Assembly: GCF_002979535.1 (NCBI RefSeq)
Contig: NZ_PCPB01000001.1
Coordinates: 310,001-374,000, forward strand
Source of the DNA: Brevundimonas sp. MYb52
GTDB taxonomy: Bacteria; Pseudomonadota; Alphaproteobacteria; Caulobacterales; Caulobacteraceae
Direction of reading: 5' to 3'
DNA: 64,000 bases
Position numbers and translations under genes: made by a program. The notes below the pieces were generated by a model that searched no databases, was not told the origin of the DNA, and saw nothing but the letters and a program-made list of their open reading frames with translations. Shown piece by piece: positions 19,500-28,954 of the stretch. The first letter of the stretch is position 1; each line of letters opens with the position of its first letter.

Positions 19500-21584
19500 G
19501 TGACCGACACCTCCATTCCCTGGCGACCGCTCGCCCTCGACCGCTTCCTCATCGGCGTCTGCCACTATCCCGAGCAGGAACCCCGGGACGTCTGGCCGGA
19601 GGACGCGGACCTGATGGCGCAGGCCGGCATCGAGACCATCCGGGTGGGCGAGTTCGCCTGGAATGTGATCGAACCGTCGGAAGGTCGCTTTGACTTCACC
19701 CTGTTCGACGACGCGATCGCCGTCTTCGCCGCCCGGGGCATTGATACGATCTTCTGCACCCCGACGGCCACGCCGCCGCGCTGGCTGACCGAACGTCACC
19801 CGGAGATCCTCAGGGCGGACGCCGCCGGCGTCCCGCTTCGACACGGGTCGCGCCAGCATTGCGACGTCACCCATCCAGTCTATCGGGACTATAGTCGACG
19901 GATCACCCAGGCCCTCGCGGACCACTACAGGGACCATCCCCACGTCGTCGGCTGGCAGACCGACAACGAGCTGAACACTCATTTTTCTGAAACCCATTCG
20001 GTGGCCGCCCAGGCCGCGTTCCGCACCTGGTTGAGGCGTCGCTACGGGGACGATATCGGCGCGCTTAACGAAGCCTGGGGCAGTGTTTTCTGGAACCGGA
20101 CCTATAATCATTTTGAACAGATCGAGACGCCGGTCGACAACAGGCCGGCGGCTGCGGACCCCTCGCACATGCTCGACTACCGGCGTTTCCTCGCCGATGC
20201 GACGCGTGACTTCCAGATAGACCAGGTCGAGATTCTGCGAGCGGCGACGCCCCGATGGTTCATCTTCCACAACATCGGTCGCCTCAATGACATCGACCTG
20301 CGGGCGTTCGGCTCCGACGTCGATTTCATGGGGACGGACCTCTACCCTCTGCTGCGCGATGAGTTCACCAAGATCGGTCTCGGCTATACCCAGGCCATGC
20401 AACTCGACGCCTTCAGGGGATGGTGCGGCAACTTCATTATTCCCGAGCTCCAGCAGGGCGGAGGCGCGCATCCCGGCCTGGCGACGTCTGTCCCTGAGCC
20501 CGGCGAACTACGGCGGTTCACTCTCTCATCGGTCGCCCGCGGCGCCGATGGCGTGATCTGGTTCCGATGGACCACAGCGAGGTTCGGCGCCGAGGCCTAC
20601 TGGATGGGGGTCCTCGATCACGACCGCAAGCCGCGCCGACGCTATCACGAACTGGTGGAGACGATCGCTGAACTGAAGTCGATCCGAAGAGATGTGCTGG
20701 GAACGAGCGTTGATCAGGACGTCGTCATCCTGGCGGCGGACTGGGAAAACGAACTCGCCCAGTCCACTTTTTCTCTGGGACTTCCGAGCCTGATCGAGCT
20801 GGCCCTGCCGCTTCATCACTACGCCTATTCGCGGAATATCCGGTGCGGCTTTGCGGCTCCGGGCGACGACCTGTCGCGCGCCAAGGTCGCCTTCATTCCC
20901 CATCTGGCCGTCTGGGACGAGCGCTGGACGGCGTCCCTCAACCGGTTCGTGGAAAAGGGCGGCGTCCTTGTGATCGGCGCCCGCAGCGCAACGCGGGACC
21001 GGCGCAACCACGTCCTGACGACCACGGCGCCGGGGGGGCTGGCGGAACTTGCGGGCCTGACCGTCTCGGAGTTCGGGCGGCTTCCGGCGCCTGGAGCCAA
21101 ATCCATCCTCTCGGGACCCGTATTCCAGATCGAAAAGGTCAGCGAAGGCCTGGCGGCCGAATCCACCCGGCGGGTCCACGGGCTGCGTTTCGCTGAAGGG
21201 GAGCCGGTGGTGGCGACCCATGGCTATGAGGTTCTGGAGCCGGGACCCGACACGGAGGTCATCGCCCATTGGGATACGCGGTTCCTTCAGGGCAAGCCGG
21301 CGGTGACCCGGCGTCGGGTCGGGGAAGGGGCTGTGATCTACGTGGGCACCTACCTGACCCATCCGCTGGTCGATCGTCTCTTTGCCCCCCTCTTCAAGAG
21401 CGTGGGCGTCCATCCGGTCACCGCCCGTCCGACCCCCGGCGTGGAAATCACGACGCGCAGCGGGCCGGGCCGGGTGCTGACCTTCATCGAGAACACGACC
21501 GCCGAAAGCGCAGAGGTTGAGGTGAATGGGGAAGTGGTGACGCTTGCCCCCTTCGGCGGGCGAATGCTCAGGACCCAAGCCTAG
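19500..21584 (+). CDS. GH42 beta-galactosidase
   Basis: A protein of 694 residues from a GTG start, without a signal peptide, so cytoplasmic. The family fold is clear: FLIGVCHYPEQ at the start, the acid/base Glu157 in GWQTDNELN and the nucleophile Glu316 in FIIPELQQG, followed by the trimerisation and C-terminal domains. The length matches the family. It would hydrolyse the galactoside imported by the neighbouring GPH transporter, feeding galactose to the 1-dehydrogenase upstream. Activity on alpha-L-arabinopyranosides is a known alternative in GH42. Confidence 0.92.
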   Translation: MTDTSIPWRPLALDRFLIGVCHYPEQEPRDVWPEDADLMAQAGIETIRVGEFAWNVIEPSEGRFDFTLFDDAIAVFAARGIDTIFCTPTATPPRWLTERHPEILRADAAGVPLRHGSRQHCDVTHPVYRDYSRRITQALADHYRDHPHVVGWQTDNELNTHFSETHSVAAQAAFRTWLRRRYGDDIGALNEAWGSVFWNRTYNHFEQIETPVDNRPAAADPSHMLDYRRFLADATRDFQIDQVEILRAATPRWFIFHNIGRLNDIDLRAFGSDVDFMGTDLYPLLRDEFTKIGLGYTQAMQLDAFRGWCGNFIIPELQQGGGAHPGLATSVPEPGELRRFTLSSVARGADGVIWFRWTTARFGAEAYWMGVLDHDRKPRRRYHELVETIAELKSIRRDVLGTSVDQDVVILAADWENELAQSTFSLGLPSLIELALPLHHYAYSRNIRCGFAAPGDDLSRAKVAFIPHLAVWDERWTASLNRFVEKGGVLVIGARSATRDRRNHVLTTTAPGGLAELAGLTVSEFGRLPAPGAKSILSGPVFQIEKVSEGLAAESTRRVHGLRFAEGEPVVATHGYEVLEPGPDTEVIAHWDTRFLQGKPAVTRRRVGEGAVIYVGTYLTHPLVDRLFAPLFKSVGVHPVTARPTPGVEITTRSGPGRVLTFIENTTAESAEVEVNGEVVTLAPFGGRMLRTQA

Positions 21585-21682
21585 CCGGGACCGCCCGGCG
21601 CAACCCTGGGCGGTCGACCAAGGGCTTGGTTGGCCGGGAAACTGCGGAAACTCGTGGCCGCCCGGGGGAGGGGTGGAGTCAT

Positions 21683-21694
21683 GAAAACGTTGTC
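21683..21694 (+). promoter_or_regulatory. LacI-type operator copy, GAAAACGTTGTC
   Basis: A full-consensus copy, 157 bases upstream of the TonB-dependent receptor start and 98 bases after the GH42 stop. Confidence 0.75.
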
Positions 21695-21851
21695 GAAATG
21701 CCTCACCCGCGGTTCTGCGACGCCAGTACAGGCGGCTGTCGCTATCTTCCAAGCTGTGTTGCTTGTAAGTGAATCGGGCTCCCGGCTCAGGCCAAGAGGA
21801 GACGCGGCCTCCACCTTGGCGGTCGACGATCAAAAAGATGGGAGTGAGACG

Positions 21852-24155
21852 ATGAGGACGCCTATTCGCCTGCTTTTGACGACCTGCAGCCTGGCCGCGA
21901 TCGCCATGCCTGCCGCCGCGCAAACCGCACCCGCCCAGGAGCCGTCCAAGGAGGCGACGAGCTTGGGAGACGTGATCGTCACCGCCCAGCGTCGGGAGCA
22001 ACGGATCCTGGACGTGCCTGTTTCCGTCAATGTCGTGAGTTCGGAGCAACTCGATCGGCAGAACATCACGACCCTTGCGGACCTGTCCCGCGCCGTGCCG
22101 GCGCTCAACGGGGCCGGCGGCGCCCTGTCCGTCCGCGGCGTTCAGACAACGGGCGTGTCGCGGTCTTCCGAGGCGGCTGTGTCGGTCGTGGTCGATGGCG
22201 TGGTCATGGGCCGCGCCGCGATCGGGAACCTGTTCGATATCCAGCGCGTCGAGGTCCTGAGCGGCCCCCAGGGCATGCTCTTCGGCAAAAACGCCTCCGC
22301 TGGCGTGGTCAACATCACGACTGCGGCGCCCGATCCCGCGGCGTTCGAGGTGATCGGCCACATCGATTACGGTGAGAACAACTACGAGCGTGAGCGCCTG
22401 ACCGTGAACGTCCCGATCGCCAGCACTGCGGCGGTTCGCGTCGGCCTTCACAACGGCCGCCAGGACACGCTTCTGCGGAACTCCTTGACGGGCGCGCGGA
22501 ACTATACGGAAGCCTATGGCGGTCGGGCGCGGCTCCTCTGGGAGCCGACCGACGCCCTCAGCATCAACCTGTCAGGGGACTGGGAATATTCGGGCAATGG
22601 CGGCGTCCTGAACGCCGCCTTCAACCGCGTCGGCCCCGGCACCCCTCTCGAAGGTCGTCTCGCGGCCTGCGGGATTGTCGCCAGCCCGTCCAACATTCTC
22701 AATTGTTCGGAAGCCGTATCGAGGCAGGCTCTGGAATCGACCCGCTATGGTTACGCCGGCCAGGTGGACTACCGCTTCGCCAATGGCTTCACGGTCTCGT
22801 CGATCACCGCCCAGCGTAACCTCGAGATCGGCGATTTCGGTCTGAAAGGCCCCGGGGGCGACAGCGACTTCATCAATCTGGACATCCTCAGCACCAACAT
22901 CTCCTCGACCGACTATTCGAGCTTCACCCAGGAGTTCAAGCTGGTGTCGCCGGCCGGAGAGCGGCTCGAATATGTCGCGGGTCTGTTCTACTCCGACTCC
23001 GATTCCCGCGATCAGGTCGTCCAGGCGGGGACGCTGGGCCTGTTGCCGCCTCCGCTGAAGACGGGACGCGTCATCCGGGTCGGCTACACCCAGGAATCCT
23101 ACGCCGCCTACGGCCAGGCGACCTACCATCTGACGGACCGGTTCTCCTTGATCGGGGGCGCCCGTTACACCAACGAAACCCTCGACGCCGACGTTGAATC
23201 TGCCGGAGCCGCCGAGCTGGCGAGCACCTACGGGTTCCTGTTCGTCCCGGGCTTCTCCAACGCCATCACCGCGCTCGACGAGACCGTGGAAACGAAGAAC
23301 TGGTCCTGGCGAGTGGGGGCCCAGTACGACTGGTCCGACACCCTGATGACCTATCTCAGCGTGGCGCGCGGCTACAAGGGCGCCGCCGTGAATGATCAGG
23401 GCGCGCCGTCGGGACTGTCGGCGGTGATCCGGCCGGAAATCCCGCTCAACGTCGAGGCTGGACTGAAGGGCGCCTTCCTCGATGGTCGAGTGCTCGCCAC
23501 GGTCTCCGCCTTCCACACCAAGGTCGATGACTTTCAGACGCCCGTCTATCAGCCGCCAACCGCGACCAACCCCGTGGCCGGCTTCTTCCAGGGCAATGCG
23601 CCGCACATCATCACCAAGGGCGTCGACGTCAACCTCTACACGCGTCCCCTGGACGGGCTCACCCTCAACGTCGGCCTGATATACAACGACGCCTCCTATG
23701 CCTCGGATTTCGTCGTGGCGTGCAACCAGCGTCAGAGCCCGGGCGTCGGCGCCTGCTCAGCCGCGGGGACCACCGCCCCGACGGACCAGTTGGCCAACAC
23801 ACCCAAATGGCGCGGCCTTGTGAACGGCGAATACACCCGGTCGATCGGAGGGGGTTGGGAAGGTTTCGTCCAGGCGGATCTGACTTATCAGTCGTCCTTT
23901 GATCACAGTTCCACGCCGGACGCGTTCACCCGGACACGCGATTCCTATCTCCTGGGCGGGCGGATCGGCGTGCGTACGGAAGATGGCCGCTATGGCCTGA
24001 GCGTCTACGGACGCAACCTGCTGGACAATACCTATCCCTACACCGTCGCCGACGCCGTCAGCGTCTTCAATGGCGGAGCCCGACAGTCCTACTATGCTGC
24101 GCCAAGCATCGATTGGCGTCGCAATATCGGCCTGTCCTTCGACGCTCGCTTCTAG
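21852..24155 (+). CDS. TonB-dependent outer-membrane receptor
   Basis: A protein of 767 residues. The ATG at 21852 follows GGAGTGAG and begins a signal peptide cleaved near Ala-Gln 24 (AMPAAAQ). A TonB-box-like stretch GDVIVTAQRREQ, a plug domain (SVRGVQTTG, IQRVEVLSGPQGMLFGKNASAGVVNI) and a beta-barrel ending in Phe are all present. It resembles the large group of caulobacterial and sphingomonad receptors for plant-derived compounds. It would import an oligosaccharide or aromatic glycoside. Its operator places it in the common regulon. Confidence 0.92.
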   Translation: MRTPIRLLLTTCSLAAIAMPAAAQTAPAQEPSKEATSLGDVIVTAQRREQRILDVPVSVNVVSSEQLDRQNITTLADLSRAVPALNGAGGALSVRGVQTTGVSRSSEAAVSVVVDGVVMGRAAIGNLFDIQRVEVLSGPQGMLFGKNASAGVVNITTAAPDPAAFEVIGHIDYGENNYERERLTVNVPIASTAAVRVGLHNGRQDTLLRNSLTGARNYTEAYGGRARLLWEPTDALSINLSGDWEYSGNGGVLNAAFNRVGPGTPLEGRLAACGIVASPSNILNCSEAVSRQALESTRYGYAGQVDYRFANGFTVSSITAQRNLEIGDFGLKGPGGDSDFINLDILSTNISSTDYSSFTQEFKLVSPAGERLEYVAGLFYSDSDSRDQVVQAGTLGLLPPPLKTGRVIRVGYTQESYAAYGQATYHLTDRFSLIGGARYTNETLDADVESAGAAELASTYGFLFVPGFSNAITALDETVETKNWSWRVGAQYDWSDTLMTYLSVARGYKGAAVNDQGAPSGLSAVIRPEIPLNVEAGLKGAFLDGRVLATVSAFHTKVDDFQTPVYQPPTATNPVAGFFQGNAPHIITKGVDVNLYTRPLDGLTLNVGLIYNDASYASDFVVACNQRQSPGVGACSAAGTTAPTDQLANTPKWRGLVNGEYTRSIGGGWEGFVQADLTYQSSFDHSSTPDAFTRTRDSYLLGGRIGVRTEDGRYGLSVYGRNLLDNTYPYTVADAVSVFNGGARQSYYAAPSIDWRRNIGLSFDARF

Positions 24156-24182
24156 GTCCGTACGGCCTATCGATGCACAGAC

Positions 24183-24212
24183 GCGGCGGTCGACCCCAAG
24201 GTCGGCCGTCGC
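24183..24212 (+). terminator. Strong hairpin after the TonB receptor gene
   Basis: A 13-base-pair stem with a CCAA loop (two G-T pairs) lies 27 bases after the receptor stop. There is no T-run after it, so it may be a terminator of weak type or an mRNA-stabilising stem. Confidence 0.45.
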
Positions 24213-24275
24213 TTCATGATCCTGGTCGCGCGGGCTCGGCTCCGAGCCCGCCTGGCCCTGAATGGAATTTGACTG

Positions 24276-26078
24276 ATGGCGAGCCTGGAAACTTCGCGCC
24301 TGCTCTCGAAACGCGACCTCGATTTCGTGCTCTATGAGTGGTTGAATGTGGAGGCCATCTTGTCTCGGCCGCGGTTCGCCGATCTGGACCGGGCCACGCT
24401 CGATGGCGTCCTCGATACCGCAGCGAGGATCGCGGCAGATCATTTCGCACCGCACAATCGCAAGGCGGATATGTCGGAGCCGACCTTCGAGGACGGTCGG
24501 GTCAAGATGATCCCCGAGGTCGCCGCGGCCCTGGACGTGTTCAGCGACGCCGGCTTTTTCTCCGGAGCCCAGGACTACGCGCTGGGCGGGTTGCAGCTTC
24601 CGAACGTCATTGAGCGCGCCGCCTTCGCCTGGTTCCAGGCGGCCAACATCGCCACAACCGCCTATCCGTTCCTGACGCTGGGAGCGGCCAACCTTCTGAA
24701 GGCGCACGGCACGCCCGACCAGATCGACGCCTTCGTTCGACCCATGCTTGAGGGACGCTTCTTCGGCACCATGTGTCTGTCGGAGCCCCAGGCAGGATCG
24801 TCGCTCGGGGACATCCGTACCCGCGCGGAGCTCCAGGACGATGGAAGCTACCGCCTGTACGGAACCAAGATGTGGATTTCCGGCGGCGATCACGACCTTT
24901 CGGAAACCATCGTCCACATGGTGCTGGCGCGAATGGACGGGGCTCCTGCGGGCGTGCGCGGGATTTCCCTGTTCGTCGTCCCCAAGCACCTCCTGAATGA
25001 GAATGGCGATCCCGATGCGCGCAACGACGTCGTCCTGGCGGGGCTCAATCACAAGATGGGCTACAGGGGCACGACGAACACGCTGCTGAACTTCGGAGAA
25101 GGGGCCTACCGGCCCGGCGACCGGGCAGGAGCCGTCGGCTGGCTGGTCGGCGAAGCCAACCAGGGCCTCGCCGCCATGTTCCACATGATGAATGAGGCGC
25201 GGATCGGCGTGGGTCTCAGTGCGGCGGCGCTCGGCGTCACCGGCTATCTCCACGCCCTTGATTACGCCCGCCACCGTCCGCAAGGGCGGCCGGCGTCGGC
25301 CAAGGCGCCGGAGACGCCTCAGGCGCCGATCATCGCCCACGCGGATGTCCGCAGGATGCTGCTGGCGCAGAAGGCCTATGCGGAAGGCGCCTTGGCGCTG
25401 AACCTGTACTGCGCGCGCCTGACCGACGACGAGGCCACGGGCGTGGACCCGGAGGCCCGGGCCGACGCCCGCCTTCTGCTCGACATGCTCACGCCGATCG
25501 CCAAGAGCTGGCCGTCGCAATGGTGCCTTGAAGCCAACAGCCTGGCCATTCAGGTTCTGGGCGGCTCCGGCTACACCCGCGACTACCCGGTCGAACAGTT
25601 CTACCGCGACAACCGATTGAACCCGATCCACGAGGGCACCCATGGGGTTCAGGGACTCGACCTTCTCGGTCGCAAGGTCGTCATGCAGGACGGGGCTGGG
25701 CTAAGGCGCCTCCAGCGTCTGATCGACGCGACGGCTCAGGCGGCCGCCGACGGCGAGTTTCACCTCCTCGGCCGCGCCCTTGGCCGGGCAAATGCGCGGC
25801 TCGGACAGGCCGCCGCGTCGGCGTGGAAGGCTCGGGACCCCGATCGCGCCCTCGCCAACGCCTCGGCCTATCTGGAGGCGGCGGGCCATGTCGTCATTGC
25901 CTGGACCTGGCTCGAGATGGGCCTGGCCTGCGCCGACAAGGTCGGGGACTTCTATGAGGGCAAACGCCAGGCGGCCCGCTACTTCTTCCGGTGGGAATTG
26001 CCCAAGGTCGACCTCCTGTTCGATCTCGTCGAAAGCGGCGATGACGCCGCCTTCGCCATGCGCGACGCCTGGTTCTAG
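24276..26078 (+). CDS. Acyl-CoA dehydrogenase family protein (FadE/DmdC-like, 600 residues)
   Basis: A protein of 600 residues, the length of the long acyl-CoA dehydrogenase type rather than the 380-residue type. Signatures: MCLSEPQAGSSLGDI (substrate and flavin contact), GTKMWISGG, NHKMGYRGTTNT and the C-terminal NPIHEGTHGVQGLDLLGRK, with Glu453 as the likely catalytic base. It introduces a trans-2 double bond into an acyl-CoA. It is surrounded by sugar genes, not fatty-acid genes, and together with the CoA ligase, hydratase and thiolase of this window it suggests side-chain oxidation of an acid released from a glycoside. Confidence 0.9.
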   Translation: MASLETSRLLSKRDLDFVLYEWLNVEAILSRPRFADLDRATLDGVLDTAARIAADHFAPHNRKADMSEPTFEDGRVKMIPEVAAALDVFSDAGFFSGAQDYALGGLQLPNVIERAAFAWFQAANIATTAYPFLTLGAANLLKAHGTPDQIDAFVRPMLEGRFFGTMCLSEPQAGSSLGDIRTRAELQDDGSYRLYGTKMWISGGDHDLSETIVHMVLARMDGAPAGVRGISLFVVPKHLLNENGDPDARNDVVLAGLNHKMGYRGTTNTLLNFGEGAYRPGDRAGAVGWLVGEANQGLAAMFHMMNEARIGVGLSAAALGVTGYLHALDYARHRPQGRPASAKAPETPQAPIIAHADVRRMLLAQKAYAEGALALNLYCARLTDDEATGVDPEARADARLLLDMLTPIAKSWPSQWCLEANSLAIQVLGGSGYTRDYPVEQFYRDNRLNPIHEGTHGVQGLDLLGRKVVMQDGAGLRRLQRLIDATAQAAADGEFHLLGRALGRANARLGQAAASAWKARDPDRALANASAYLEAAGHVVIAWTWLEMGLACADKVGDFYEGKRQAARYFFRWELPKVDLLFDLVESGDDAAFAMRDAWF

Positions 26079-26193
26079 TCTGGGCGCATCCCGCATTCAT
26101 GCACCAGGCTGGATAGGTCGGCGCCGTCGCCGCGATGTCCAGTCGAACCACTTCAAGACAGCGGCTCCCCTGTCATTTGCCAAGGACCAAGTC

Positions 26194-27207
26194 ATGATCG
26201 ATCCCCTGTTCTCGCCTCGATCCGGATCCCGTCGCGCGCTGCTCGTCAGCGCTGTCGCGGCGGGTCTGGTGCTGGGACCCGTATCGTCTGCCGTCGCATC
26301 GGCGAGGCCGGCGGCCGTCGTCGCCCAGAGCGCGGCGCCCGAGAACACGCCGGTCCAGAACGCCGTCACGACAGGCGCGCCAGCGCCCCTCTATCCGAAC
26401 ATGAGGCCCACGACCGCGGAAATCGCTTTCGGCGCGCCCGGCGATGCGCAGATTCGAAACGTCACGGTCCCGACCTTGACGCCGTACCTGCCCGCGCCCG
26501 GAACAGCGACCGGCGCGGCCGTCATCGTCGCCCCGGGCGGCGGATTCATGCTGTTGGCCATCGAGAACGAAGGGGAGGCCGTCGCGCGCGCCCTGGCCGC
26601 GCGCGGCGTCACCGCCTTCGTGTTGAAGTACCGCACAGACGTGATGTCGGAGGATCGCGCCGCGTTCGCCGCCGAGGCGGTCGCCCGTATCACGGCCTAT
26701 GTCCGAGCCAAGAAGGTCGATAGCCGCCAGACCCCGTTCCAGTCGCCCTTCAAGGGCCAGGCCTTCGCCGAGGCGGACCAGGCTCAAGCCCTGAAGCTCG
26801 TGCGCGAGCGAGCGAACGAGTGGGGCGTGGACCCGAAGCGCGTCGGCATCCTCGGCTTCTCGGCGGGAGCGATCGCCATCACGGATCTCGTCAGCGGTTC
26901 GACGGGGGCCCGCCCCGACTTCGTGGGTCTCGTCTACGGCAACTACGACCGCCCGATCCCGACGGGCGCCCCGCCTGCCTTCATCGCCATGGCCGCCGAC
27001 GATCCCTTGCAGGGCGTTCGCCCGGCCCAGGACACCTACGCGGCCTGGACGGCCGCCGGAGCCCCCGCCGAGCTCCATCTCTATGAGCGCGGGGGGCATG
27101 GCTTCGGTATGCGTCAGCAAGGCGCGTCCAGCGACGGCTGGTTCGACGCCTTTATCCGCTGGATGGGCTCTCGCGGTCTGTTGGCCGAACGCACGACCTC
27201 CGACTAG
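26194..27207 (+). CDS. Exported alpha/beta-hydrolase (acetyl/xylan-esterase-like)
   Basis: A protein of 337 residues. The ATG at 26194 begins a leader with twin arginines (GSRRALLVSAVAAGLVLG), so Tat export is possible. The fold is shown by the oxyanion motif APGGGF, the nucleophile Ser223 in LGFSAGA, and His302 in GGHGFGM; the acid is probably Asp in MAADDP. The family removes acetyl or similar groups from plant polysaccharides. It is convergent with the CoA ligase gene, 12 bases apart. Confidence 0.85.
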   Translation: MIDPLFSPRSGSRRALLVSAVAAGLVLGPVSSAVASARPAAVVAQSAAPENTPVQNAVTTGAPAPLYPNMRPTTAEIAFGAPGDAQIRNVTVPTLTPYLPAPGTATGAAVIVAPGGGFMLLAIENEGEAVARALAARGVTAFVLKYRTDVMSEDRAAFAAEAVARITAYVRAKKVDSRQTPFQSPFKGQAFAEADQAQALKLVRERANEWGVDPKRVGILGFSAGAIAITDLVSGSTGARPDFVGLVYGNYDRPIPTGAPPAFIAMAADDPLQGVRPAQDTYAAWTAAGAPAELHLYERGGHGFGMRQQGASSDGWFDAFIRWMGSRGLLAERTTSD

Positions 27208-27219
27208 CGCACGATCCCC

Positions 27220-28845
27220 CTAGTCCTCGCGCGATTGCTGGCGCAGCAGAAAGCGTTGGACCTTTCCACTGGGGGTCTTGGGCAGGTCCTGAACGAACGC
27301 GATCTCGCGCGGATAGGCGTGGGCGGACAAGCGGGTTTTGACAAGGCTGCGGAGCGTTTCGGCCAGCGCATCGCTGGCGGTCCGGCCGGGCTTCAGGACG
27401 ATGAAGGCCTTGACGATCTCGGTTCGCTGCGGATCGGGAACGCCGATGACCGCGCAGTCCAGAACGTCCGGATGCTCCGCCAGGGCGCTTTCGACATCGA
27501 AGGGGCCGATGCGATATCCGGAGGAGGTGATCACGTCGTCGGACCGGCCGACGAATGTGACGCGGCCTTCTGCGTCCATCTCGACGGTGTCGCCGGTCCG
27601 GTAGAAGCCGTTTGAGATCGCTTCTGTCGGGTGATTCCAATAGCCAGGGAAAAACATCAGGGGAGACGCGGCCACGTCCACGGCCAAGTCGCCCGGTGTG
27701 TCCGCCGGAGCCGGATTCCCCGTCTCGTCCAGGACCACGACCCGGTAGCCCGGCATGGCGAAACCGGCCGAGCCGGGCCGAACCGGGTGGGCGAGCCCAT
27801 GATGATTGTTGACCACCATCCCGGTCTCGGTCTGGCCGTAGTGGTCGAAGATGGGGACGTCGAGATGGCGGCCGAACCACTCGATCACGGCGGGCGTCAA
27901 AGGCTCGCCCGCGCTGGAGACGACCCTGAGCTGGCCCCGGATGGCAGCGGCGGCGTCTTCGGCCGTCATCATGAGACGGAAGGCCGTAGGAGAACCGGCC
28001 AGGTTGGTGACGCCGGTGCGGCGGATGAAGTCATAGGCGCGTTCGGCCGTGAAAGGACCGTCAAGGAAGCGGGTGGCGCATCCGAGAAGCAGGGGTCCCG
28101 CGACGGCATAATAGAGTCCATAGGCCCAGCCGGGATCGGCGATGTTCCAGAACCGGTCGTCAGGACGAAGATCGACGGCCTCGCGCATATAGACGTCGAA
28201 GGCGGCCAGGGCTCTCAAGGGCACCATCACGGCTTTCGGCAAGCCTGTGGTGCCCGAGGTCGCCATCATCATCAGGCCGTCAGAGCCCCGGCGCAGGACT
28301 GGATCGAAAGCATCGGGCTGTCGGGCAAGAGCCTCCTTAAAGTCGAGGTCGCCGTCGGCCGTTTCGGCTTCAGAGCCTCCATTGACAACCACGACAGTCG
28401 CGCCTTGGGGCAGGGTCTCGACCTTGGCCCGATTTGTCAGGTCGGTGACCACGACCCGCGCCTGTGACAGATCAAGCCGGTGGGTGATGGCCTTGGGCCC
28501 AAAGGCTGTGAACAGCGGTTGATAGACAGCACCGGCGCGCCAGGTTCCCAGAATGGTGACGAGCAGTTCCGGCGCGCGCGGCAACAGTCCGGCCACGACG
28601 TCTCCGGGCTTCACCCCGAGATCGACGAGCAGATTGGCGAACCGGGCGGCCGACGCGCGCAGCTCCGCGAACGTCATTGCGCCGCTGGCCCCTTCGGCGT
28701 TCTCCCAATGCAGGGCCGGCGCCGCTTGCGGATGCCTGTCGCAGCATTCGACACAGGCGTTGACGCCCTGCTCCAGATCGCCGGCGAAGCGCTGGGCGAC
28801 CGCCGTGAGTTCGAAGGTCGCGTGAGCGTGACGATAATCAGTCAT
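27220..28845 (-). CDS. AMP-forming acyl-CoA synthetase
   Basis: A protein of 541 residues. The adenylate-forming signatures are in order: ATSGTTGLPKAV (about 195-206), FDHYGQTETG, YRTGDT, SSGYRIGPFDVE and the C-terminal PKTPSGKVQR with Lys528 as the acyl-adenylate catalytic lysine. The overall type is the medium-chain/acetyl-CoA-synthetase-like group; substrate not readable from sequence. It activates a free acid, most simply one released by the esterases in this locus. It is the last gene of the leftward set behind the operator at 32793. Confidence 0.9.
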   Translation of the reverse strand: MTDYRHAHATFELTAVAQRFAGDLEQGVNACVECCDRHPQAAPALHWENAEGASGAMTFAELRASAARFANLLVDLGVKPGDVVAGLLPRAPELLVTILGTWRAGAVYQPLFTAFGPKAITHRLDLSQARVVVTDLTNRAKVETLPQGATVVVVNGGSEAETADGDLDFKEALARQPDAFDPVLRRGSDGLMMMATSGTTGLPKAVMVPLRALAAFDVYMREAVDLRPDDRFWNIADPGWAYGLYYAVAGPLLLGCATRFLDGPFTAERAYDFIRRTGVTNLAGSPTAFRLMMTAEDAAAAIRGQLRVVSSAGEPLTPAVIEWFGRHLDVPIFDHYGQTETGMVVNNHHGLAHPVRPGSAGFAMPGYRVVVLDETGNPAPADTPGDLAVDVAASPLMFFPGYWNHPTEAISNGFYRTGDTVEMDAEGRVTFVGRSDDVITSSGYRIGPFDVESALAEHPDVLDCAVIGVPDPQRTEIVKAFIVLKPGRTASDALAETLRSLVKTRLSAHAYPREIAFVQDLPKTPSGKVQRFLLRQQSRED

Positions 28846-28954
28846 TGGGTCTCCATTCAGGGGCTTGTTCGAACGCCCGGCGCTTGTCGCCGGCGTTCGA
28901 AGGCTGCGCCCGGGACGCCCCGGCGTTCACCCGTGGGCCATGCCGGGCAGCGGA